DNA of 13,608 bases from JAQUKH01 sp043809805. Lineage in GTDB: Bacteria > JACRDZ01 > JAQUKH01. Location of the stretch: NCBI GenBank assembly GCA_043809805.1, contig JBDROR010000177.1:1-13608 (forward strand), in the 5' to 3' direction. The notes under the pieces are model-generated. The model did no database searches. It was not told the DNA's origin and worked only from the letters and a program-made list of their open reading frames with translations. Positions within the stretch are counted from its first letter, which is position 1; each line of letters begins with the position of its first letter. The position numbers and the translations under genes were made by a program. This document shows, piece after piece, positions 1 through 5,374 of the stretch.

Positions 1-126
1 CGAGGAATCTGTTGTAGGGGCAAATCCCCCTTAATCCCCCTTCCTGCCTACCGCAGGCAGGTTGCAAAGGGGGAAATAGGGGGATTTATTGAAGAAAGAT
101 TTCTCCCTTCGGTCGAAATGACAATC
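1..126. repeat. Nested palindromic repeat cluster upstream of the PAP2 gene
   Basis: No gene is visible here. Three repeat layers are nested. The outer layer is GTCATTYCGA-family sequence: a truncated right end at 1-10 (GAGGAATCT) and a copy at 91-126. Bases 95-124 are an exact 30-base reverse-complement match to 10492-10521. Inside lies an inverted repeat, 22-42 against 67-87, of two C5 runs against two G5 runs, with 3 mismatches in 21. The centre is a 7-bp stem (43-49 with 55-61, CCTGCCT/AGGCAGG, loop ACCGC). The cluster ends directly against the start codon of the next gene. The left edge is cut by the window, so the full outer partner is not visible. Confidence 0.85.
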
Positions 127-1035
127 ATGAAATTTAATTTAACCGATAAATTTACTCTGGGTTATTTAATAACAGTTTTAATAATAATTCTTCTGTTTTT
201 TCCTCATATTTCAGGAGGAACTATTTTTGTTTTTAGCCATCTGTTTGTTATTGGAACAATATTCTTTTTGATTTTTCTTTTCGAGAACAATCCTGGCAAT
301 AAAATCATTAAATTTTTTCGTTTTTGGTATCCTCCTATTCTTTATACGTTTTTGTATGAAGAGACAGGCCGTTTAAATCACATCTTTTTTAAAGAAAATT
401 TAGATGGATTTTTCCAAAATATAGAATTCGCGATATTCAAGTCTCAGCCGAGTATCTGGCTCGCGGAAAAATTTAGTTATATCTGGTTAAAAGAATGCCT
501 GCATTTTTTCTATTTTAGCTACTATCTTCTTGTCCCGATACTTGGTTTTATACTTTACAAAAAAGATTTGAAAAAATTTTGCCATTTTATTTTTGTAACA
601 AGTTTTACATTCTATTTTTGTTATTTAATCTATATATTTCTGCCTGTAGTCGGCCCTTTGATTTGGGGGCTGCCAAAAATGGAAGGGAAAGCGTTTGTGC
701 CTCTGATGAATTTTATTTACGCGTATTTTGAAAAACCGGGGGCGGCATTTCCGAGTTCTCACGTAGCTGTAGCTTTAATCGTTGTGTTTTTTGCTTATAA
801 ATATAACCGCAAATTATTTTTTTTCTTTTTGATTGATGTTATTTTTCTCGCGATTGCCACAGTGTATTGCGGATTCCATTATGTTATTGACGTTATTGCA
901 GGGATTTTTACTGCTGTTGGATGTTACTATGCTGGCAGTCATATCTATCGTCGTCATTCCCGCCTACGCGGGAATGACGGCCTTCCAAATACCTCTATAT
1001 TGCATGAGGTTGAACCACATTCAACCAGTTTCTGA
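127..1035 (+). CDS. PAP2-superfamily membrane phosphatase / inositolphosphotransferase-like protein
   Basis: A multispanning membrane protein of about 300 residues with the second and third PAP2 signature blocks: PSSHV (C2, catalytic-type His) near residue 211, and GFHYVID (C3) near residue 249. Upstream FFYFSYYLLVP and LPVVGP resemble the PAP2_3/AUR1-like branch, which acts on lipid phosphates or lipid head groups. The substrate cannot be read from sequence. A classical C1 block (KxxxxxxRP) was not found. I prefer ATG 127 over ATG 118 because 118 lies inside a dispersed repeat (GTCGAAATGACAA). No Shine-Dalgarno site is visible at either, so the native leader seems lost or replaced. The last 30 or so residues (RRHSRLRGNDG onward) are read from a palindromic repeat and then from the overlapping 3' end of the convergent gene, so the ancestral protein probably ended near residue 275. 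Confidence 0.8.
   Translation: MKFNLTDKFTLGYLITVLIIILLFFPHISGGTIFVFSHLFVIGTIFFLIFLFENNPGNKIIKFFRFWYPPILYTFLYEETGRLNHIFFKENLDGFFQNIEFAIFKSQPSIWLAEKFSYIWLKECLHFFYFSYYLLVPILGFILYKKDLKKFCHFIFVTSFTFYFCYLIYIFLPVVGPLIWGLPKMEGKAFVPLMNFIYAYFEKPGAAFPSSHVAVALIVVFFAYKYNRKLFFFFLIDVIFLAIATVYCGFHYVIDVIAGIFTAVGCYYAGSHIYRRHSRLRGNDGLPNTSILHEVEPHSTSF
952..979. repeat. REP/dRS3-like palindrome inside the end of the PAP2 reading frame
   Basis: A perfect 12-bp inverted repeat (CGTCATTCCCGC with GCGGGAATGACG) around a CTAC loop. The ATTCCC...GGGAAT core is like the widespread dRS3/REP class of bacterial palindromes. It lies between two convergent genes and may act as a bidirectional hairpin, but no T-run follows, so it is not a canonical intrinsic terminator. 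Confidence 0.85.
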
Positions 1036-2986
1036 CATTTATAGTTTCTTGAACGGCAGGGTCGGCCACCTCCAAAAATCTTTTAAATTCCCTTATAGCC
1101 GAGTTTTGTTGATTAATCCTGGAATACGCGTAACCCAGCGAATAAAGGATATGCGGCGAATCCGGGCGGATACGGGATAATATTTGATAATGGTATATTG
1201 CTAATTCGAAATTTTCCTCCTGTATATATTTTTGGGACCAATAGCCGTGTAACGTTTCAACAAAACTTAGAAAATCATTATCTCTGTCGCATCTTGGGAC
1301 TTTATTCAAATCTAACCCTCTATAACGGTATGTTAACCAAGTTGACTCATTGATTGGTTCGTTACTTTTTCCGCCATAGTCACGGAAAAGAATTCCCTTC
1401 GGAATTATTGGATACCGTTTTGGAAGGTAATCTTTGCTGAAAAAGGTGTAATAATAATTCCGGTTGGGATTATCTATCATGAAATCTTTTGTAAAAATTA
1501 CTGATCGATATATCAAATCCTGCATCAGATTCCAGTCTAAAAATTCATTATGACGCATAACTACCTGCGGGTAATTATTTTTTGTTTGTTGAAAATACCA
1601 AGGCAGTGTTATCATTCGTTGATGGATGTTAACTATATCCAATCTTCGGCCTTCAGAAAAATTATAAAACCACCAGTTAAATGTGTCATTGGAAAGAAAT
1701 CCCCAAACAACGCTGTCTTTTTCAAGGGTATTAGCCATATTATAAACAAAATCATATGTGAAATAACTTTTGTGATAATCATAAGTCTTGTAGTGTGCAG
1801 CCAAATTAGTCATAGGCAAAAGAAAAAACGGAATTAATGAAAGCGCCCATACTCTTTGACTGATGTGTTTAGTTCTATTGACCAAAAGGTAAATTTTTTC
1901 CAATATAAAACTTAACCCGTAAGTTATCCATATAGCGCATAAAGCATACAAAGGAAGCAAAAATTTACGCATTAAATGAATCATATGTCCGGGATTGGGA
2001 GGGTTTACCAGAAAAAGATAAAATAACCCGCTGCATACGGTGGCAAGCGAAAGGAATATAGTGTATTTTAAATTTTTCCGCAGCATTCGATATAATCCCA
2101 GAAAACTGAGAACAAAGATATAAATATTAAATTGTTCAACAAATCCCAGTCTGTTTATCTGTTCAACCCATGTTTTTATATCCCGCATTCGTTGAAGCGG
2201 TCCGTATTGGGCTCGTTGAATGGAAAATTTAAATCCATCCCATGTATGAGGCGTTCCCCAGCTTAAAAACGGATGTTGACTGGACCGAATCGGCATGTAT
2301 GAATAGGCGCTAAGTCCAAGAATAAATAAAAATACGATAACAATAATATTTTTCCATGTAAAAACGGTTTTAAAATCTGTCACTGCGGTAAAATATAAAA
2401 ATGGCAGGAAAAATAAAACTGCTTGCTGGTGATTGGCAAAACTCATCCCATAAATAAAAGAGATGCAGAATATGTATCTAACATCTTTCTTTTCTTCCCA
2501 CACAAAAAAAAGAAAAGTAAGCAGCGTCATAAGAAACAAATTGAGCGAATATTCCTCTGATGTGATTGAATATAACCATATTGTTCCGGCAGTGGAGGCT
2601 AAAATACCGGAAACTATGGCAGGAAGATACCCGCCAAATAAAATTTTTGGATCTATTTTATTTGTTTTAATAAGTTTTTTCTCTATTTTTAAGACAATGA
2701 AAAAAATAAAAACAGCAGCTAAAGCGCCCCAATAGGCATTTGCCATATTGCCCCGAAATCCAATATTACTTACAGGAATAAGAGTCATTACGGCCTTAGT
2801 GACAAAAGTGTAAAGAGGATAACCCGGCGGATGAGTAATTCCAAGCGTATAAGGTGTAGTAGTTAATTCCCCGCTGTCTTCCCACCAGATAGAAGGATTC
2901 AGGGTTTTAAGATAAATCCCCATGGTTATGAGAAAAACAAAAATAGCGGCAAGACAAGTTTTATTTTGTTCGTTTGATAAAAACAT
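995..2986 (-). CDS. DUF2723 membrane protein (GT-C-like) with C-terminal TPR repeats
   Basis: A 663-residue protein with a large hydrophobic multispanning part (about residues 12-385), a soluble region, and TPR-like helices near residues 600-650 (ENFELAIYHYQIL, LGYAYSRINQQNSAIREF). After the first membrane segment it has WWEDSGEL and THPPGYPLY, the DUF2723 signature. This family resembles polytopic GT-C glycosyltransferases (protein O-mannosyltransferase-like), with an acidic residue in the first outer loop. The role is inferred: transfer of sugar from a lipid carrier outside the membrane, or related envelope work. The ATG at 2986 is preceded by AGGAG with 5-base spacing. The gene's 3' end overlaps the convergent PAP2 frame by 41 bases. 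The leader sits against a heptamer repeat array. Confidence 0.85.
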   Translation of the reverse strand: MFLSNEQNKTCLAAIFVFLITMGIYLKTLNPSIWWEDSGELTTTPYTLGITHPPGYPLYTFVTKAVMTLIPVSNIGFRGNMANAYWGALAAVFIFFIVLKIEKKLIKTNKIDPKILFGGYLPAIVSGILASTAGTIWLYSITSEEYSLNLFLMTLLTFLFFVWEEKKDVRYIFCISFIYGMSFANHQQAVLFFLPFLYFTAVTDFKTVFTWKNIIVIVFLFILGLSAYSYMPIRSSQHPFLSWGTPHTWDGFKFSIQRAQYGPLQRMRDIKTWVEQINRLGFVEQFNIYIFVLSFLGLYRMLRKNLKYTIFLSLATVCSGLFYLFLVNPPNPGHMIHLMRKFLLPLYALCAIWITYGLSFILEKIYLLVNRTKHISQRVWALSLIPFFLLPMTNLAAHYKTYDYHKSYFTYDFVYNMANTLEKDSVVWGFLSNDTFNWWFYNFSEGRRLDIVNIHQRMITLPWYFQQTKNNYPQVVMRHNEFLDWNLMQDLIYRSVIFTKDFMIDNPNRNYYYTFFSKDYLPKRYPIIPKGILFRDYGGKSNEPINESTWLTYRYRGLDLNKVPRCDRDNDFLSFVETLHGYWSQKYIQEENFELAIYHYQILSRIRPDSPHILYSLGYAYSRINQQNSAIREFKRFLEVADPAVQETINVRNWLNVVQPHAI

Positions 2987-2999
2987 ATTGACTCCTATG

Positions 3000-3136
3000 T
3001 TTAAACTCTAAATTCTAAACCCTAAACTCTAAACAAACTCAAAACTATAAACTCGAAACAAAACGTGAACCGTCTTGTTTTGAGTTTTGGATTTCGGATT
3101 TGTTTAGTATTTCGAGTTTAGAGTTTAGGGTTTTGT
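3000..3136. repeat. Inverted heptamer-repeat array, unit NNNAAAC
   Basis: This fills the whole space between the DUF2723 leader and the end of the formyltransferase gene. The left side has consecutive 7-base units ending in AAAC: TTTAAAC (3000-3006), TCTAAAT, TCTAAAC, CCTAAAC, TCTAAAC (to 3034). After a 4-base slip come TCAAAAC, TATAAAC and TCGAAAC (3039-3059), and after another slip CGTGAAC (3064-3070). The right side carries reverse-complement units at the same 7-base pitch, GTTTAGT to GTTTTGT (3102-3136), plus GTTTTGA/GTTTTGG (3077-3090). Bases 3017-3034 and 3116-3133 are a perfect 18-bp inverted repeat; 3035-3045 with 3077-3087 is a second, of 11 bp. Confidence 0.85.
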
Positions 3137-3886
3137 TCATAATTTATAGCCATTTCGATATGGCCTATCATCAAAATAAGTAACTCCCTCTTCATCAATT
3201 CCCAACCGTCCTTCTGCGATATATTGTAAAGTTAACGGGAAAATTTTCCAATCTCCATTTTCTTTAAGGCTATTTTGATGCCGGTCGACTGTTTCCTGTA
3301 ATGACAATTTGTCGGGTATATTAACAGAAATCCCTTCAGAAATCAAAAGAATTTCACCATAATCAACATTTTTTCTTACAATATGCGTAGTGGAGCGAAG
3401 CGCTTTTTCGCCTGCCAATATCGCGTCACGAACTGCGTGATGTCCTGTATATTTCCTTTTACCGTCTGTTTTAATGGATAAGTCCGCGGGATGAACATTG
3501 ATTATCCTTCCATCAAACGCATCCAAAAGCGGTTGAGTGACTATGCTCATGTATCCCGCCAGCGCGATTAAATCAATGTTGTATTTCTTCAAAATTTTTA
3601 CTATTTCACTGTCAAATCCACTGCGAAGAGATAAATCCTTTTTATCGGAATGACCTTTCGATTTATAAAAATCAATAATGTCAAATACCTCTAGTGGAAT
3701 ATTAAATTTGTCTGAAATTGTTTTTGCGCCGCTATTTTTATTGTCTGTAAATATTACACTAACATTATATCGGGATTGTTTCTCCCATTCAATAATTTTT
3801 ATAAGATTAGTCCCCGAGCCGGACATGAAACCGGCCACTCGCATTGGACGGTTTTTATGGGGAGTATAAATAGGTTGAATGAACAT
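3137..3886 (-). CDS. PurN-like phosphoribosylglycinamide formyltransferase family protein
   Basis: A 249-residue formyltransferase-fold protein. Visible GART features are the phosphate-binding MSGSGTNL (residues 21-28), LAGYM (109-113), GRIINVHPADLS with the catalytic Asn130 and His132, and VRKNVDYGEIL with Asp175. These correspond to Asn106, His108 and Asp144 of E. coli PurN. The expected reaction is transfer of formyl from 10-formyltetrahydrofolate to glycinamide ribonucleotide in purine synthesis. Extra sequence (about residues 72-92 and 137-150) makes it longer than typical PurN at about 210 residues, so a related formyl transfer is possible. No other purine gene is nearby. The frame stays open to a TTG at 3925 and an ATG at 3904, but those residues are AT-rich and unlike the family. 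I chose ATG 3886, although no Shine-Dalgarno site supports any of them. A perfect 12-bp palindrome (GTAGAATTCTAC, 3890-3901) lies just upstream of the chosen start. Confidence 0.75.
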   Translation of the reverse strand: MFIQPIYTPHKNRPMRVAGFMSGSGTNLIKIIEWEKQSRYNVSVIFTDNKNSGAKTISDKFNIPLEVFDIIDFYKSKGHSDKKDLSLRSGFDSEIVKILKKYNIDLIALAGYMSIVTQPLLDAFDGRIINVHPADLSIKTDGKRKYTGHHAVRDAILAGEKALRSTTHIVRKNVDYGEILLISEGISVNIPDKLSLQETVDRHQNSLKENGDWKIFPLTLQYIAEGRLGIDEEGVTYFDDRPYRNGYKL

Positions 3887-3918
3887 AAAGTAGAATTCTA
3901 CCATAAAATAATAATTTA

Positions 3919-3947
3919 TATACAAAATTTGGAAAAAAAGATATAAT
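3919..3947 (+). promoter_or_regulatory. Candidate sigma70-type promoter for coaC-coaB
   Basis: TATACA (3919-3924, 4 of 6 bases of the -35 consensus) and a perfect TATAAT (3942-3947) are separated by 17 bases. Transcription would begin near 3954, so the inverted heptamer array and its hairpins would lie in a 5' leader of about 135 bases. The region also holds the leader of the divergent formyltransferase gene. Confidence 0.45.
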
Positions 3948-3955
3948 GAACAATT

Positions 3956-4073
3956 GTCAGTCGTTAGTCGATAGTCGAAGGTAGCCGCAGGCTTTAGCCT
4001 GCGTTTGTCAGCGTCATCGGCGCAACCTAAAGGTTGCGGCTACCAAGATATACCAACGACTGACGACTGGCTA
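3956..4073. repeat. Heptamer-flanked nest of palindromes in the coaC leader
   Basis: The outer shell is three 7-base units AGTCGTT, AGTCGAT, AGTCGAA (3959-3979), matched by reverse-complement units AACGACT, GACGACT (4055-4068). The next shell is a perfect 10-bp inverted repeat, GGTAGCCGCA (3980-3989) with TGCGGCTACC (4035-4044). Inside are two hairpins: CGCAGGC-TTTA-GCCTGCG (3986-4003) and CGCAACCT-AA-AGGTTGCG (4021-4038). The first hairpin recurs with one change at 8106-8123. An open frame crosses this region into coaC, but it encodes repeat translation and is not part of the protein. Confidence 0.85.
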
Positions 4074-4091
4074 AAACATAGGAGCATTATA

Positions 4092-4619
4092 ATGGCAAAA
4101 AATATTCTTATAGGAGTTACGGGAGGCATCGCCGCTTATAAAACCGCTGATTTAATAAACCTTTTTCGGAAAAGAGGGGATGATGTAAAAATTATTATGA
4201 CTAAGTCCGCCATGGAATTTATTACACCTCTTACATTTCAGGTTTTAACGGGTAATCAGGTGTATTTTGATATGTTTGGCGTTGATAGAGATATTAAACA
4301 TATTTCTTTGTCAAAATGGGCTGATATTTTAATTATTGTTCCCGCCACCGCGAATATTATAGGAAAGATTGCCGGCGGCATAGCAGATGACCTTCTTACC
4401 ACCACTGTAATTTCATTGCCGGATACCGTTTGTAAATTTGTCGCCCCCGCGATGAATACAAATATTTGGAAGAACAAAATACTTCGAAAAAATGTAAAGA
4501 TTTTACAGGAAAATAATTTTGTAATTATTCCTCCCAGATCTGCCAGGTTGGCTTGCGGCGATTATGGTGAAGGAGCCTTGGCGAAAGTTGAAGATATTGT
4601 GAAAGTTGTAAAAAAATGA
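4092..4619 (+). CDS. coaC: Phosphopantothenoylcysteine decarboxylase (stand-alone CoaC)
   Basis: A 175-residue HFCD-family flavoprotein that decarboxylates 4'-phospho-N-pantothenoylcysteine to 4'-phosphopantetheine in coenzyme A synthesis. Visible motifs are GVTGGIAAYK (residues 8-17, FMN-binding loop), the active-site His70 in KHISLSKWAD, PATANIIGKIAGGIADDLL (84-102), the substrate-binding PAMNTNIW (119-126, Asn122), and Cys155 in ACGDYGEG, the proton-donating flap cysteine. ATG 4092 is preceded by AGGAG (4080-4084) at 7-base spacing. The frame is open further upstream, but only through repeat sequence. It overlaps the ligase gene by four bases (ATGA), implying translational coupling. In most bacteria the two activities are one CoaBC protein; here they are separate. 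Confidence 0.93.
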   Translation: MAKNILIGVTGGIAAYKTADLINLFRKRGDDVKIIMTKSAMEFITPLTFQVLTGNQVYFDMFGVDRDIKHISLSKWADILIIVPATANIIGKIAGGIADDLLTTTVISLPDTVCKFVAPAMNTNIWKNKILRKNVKILQENNFVIIPPRSARLACGDYGEGALAKVEDIVKVVKK

Positions 4620-5293
4620 AAAACTTTCTAAAAGGCAAGAAAATTCTTATTTCCGCAGGGTCAACGTGGGTTGCTATTGACAGAGTGAGAGTAATAACCA
4701 ATATTTTTAGCGGCAGGACCGGCTTGGAAATCGCGAAATACGCGAGTAAAAAGGGAGCTATCGTAACTCTTCTTATGGGTTACGGAAGTGTATCCCTGGA
4801 TAAAAAACTCAAAGAGAAAATTAAGGTTATTGGTTTCAAATATTTTGATGAATTATATGATTTAGTCGAGAAGGAAGTTGGAAGCAAAAAATATGATGTT
4901 CTGATCCATTCGGCGGCTGTTTCAGATTATCGGCCCAAAAAAATTGGTGACGGCAAAATTAAATCAGGCAGGAAAAATTTAACGATCAAATTAAAACCTA
5001 CCGTAAAAATAGCGGATAAGGTTAAAACTTTCGATCCTTCCATATTCTTAGTCAAATTCAAATTAGAGGTTGAAACATCCGATAAAGAATTAATTGAAAT
5101 TGCTTATAAAAGTATGCTGGATTCCCGTGCGGATTTAATTGTGGCCAACAATTTATCAACTGTAAAAGGGGATGGCAAAACTTATATCATTGATCCGGAT
5201 AAAAACGCGGTTAAAGTAAATGAGAGAAAAAAGCTGGCTGAGGATTTATTAAAAAATATATTTAACAAGAATAATATTGACAAGAATAAATAA
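4616..5293 (+). CDS. coaB: Phosphopantothenate--cysteine ligase (stand-alone CoaB)
   Basis: A 225-residue Rossmann-like ligase joining cysteine to 4'-phosphopantothenate, the step before CoaC. It contains ILISAGSTWVAID and VRVITNIFSGRTG (residues 10-36), which match the nucleotide-binding start of CoaB (usual form GPTREPID, then RFISNxSSGxMG). Asn29 corresponds to the Asn that shapes the acyl-intermediate pocket. HSAAVSDYRP (98-107), GDGKIKSG with the Lys-rich loop (111-118), FLVKFKLE (144-151) and DLIVANNL (173-180) follow. The GSTWVAID segment differs from the common GPTREPID, so this is a divergent branch. The start overlaps the coaC stop, and no independent Shine-Dalgarno site is obvious. 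The C-terminal tail is Asn/Lys-rich and probably disordered. Confidence 0.9.
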   Translation: MKNFLKGKKILISAGSTWVAIDRVRVITNIFSGRTGLEIAKYASKKGAIVTLLMGYGSVSLDKKLKEKIKVIGFKYFDELYDLVEKEVGSKKYDVLIHSAAVSDYRPKKIGDGKIKSGRKNLTIKLKPTVKIADKVKTFDPSIFLVKFKLEVETSDKELIEIAYKSMLDSRADLIVANNLSTVKGDGKTYIIDPDKNAVKVNERKKLAEDLLKNIFNKNNIDKNK

Positions 5294-5325
5294 GACAACT
5301 AGAATAAAAAAAGTAATGTCAAAGA

Positions 5326-5352
5326 ATGACAATTAAAGATTTTTAATATAAT
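5326..5352 (+). promoter_or_regulatory. Candidate promoter for nrdD
   Basis: A perfect TATAAT (5347-5352) is preceded by ATGACA (5326-5331, 5 of 6 -35 bases) at a short 15-base spacing. A start near 5359 would exclude the ATG at 5351 and fits the ATG at 5375. A small dyad TGTCA-AAGAA-TGACA (5317-5331) overlaps the -35. No NrdR-box-like sequence (ACACWATATATWGTGT type) is visible. Confidence 0.4.
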
Positions 5353-5374
5353 GAGAGAAAATTTGGGGGTAAAA

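Noticed and set aside
952..979. Intrinsic transcription terminator between the convergent genes
   Set aside because: The stem is strong but no T-tract follows on either strand; it fits a REP/dRS3-like dispersed palindrome better.
833..1180. Small proteins in other frames or antisense to the larger genes (for example 833-1180, 2463-2735, 6474-6988, 7567-7953)
   Set aside because: They overlap well-supported genes, lack ribosome sites and family resemblance, and some run through repeats.
3000..3136. CRISPR-like or telomere-like array
   Set aside because: Units are only 7 bases, degenerate and without spacers, and are arranged as inverted pairs inside an ordinary gene gap. The CCCTAAA resemblance to telomere repeats covers single units only.
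4005..4091. 29-residue N-terminal extension of CoaC from an upstream ATG
   Set aside because: It translates repeat sequence, has no ribosome site, and the family begins at the AKNILIGVTGG segment. ATG 4092 has a good AGGAG.
4610..4625. TGA readthrough (selenocysteine or recoding) joining CoaC and CoaB
   Set aside because: The reading frame changes at the ATGA overlap, and each protein is complete in itself, so simple translational coupling is sufficient.
5294..5374. NrdR operator upstream of nrdD
   Set aside because: No pair of NrdR-box-like palindromes is visible; the TGTCA/TGACA dyad is short and unrelated.
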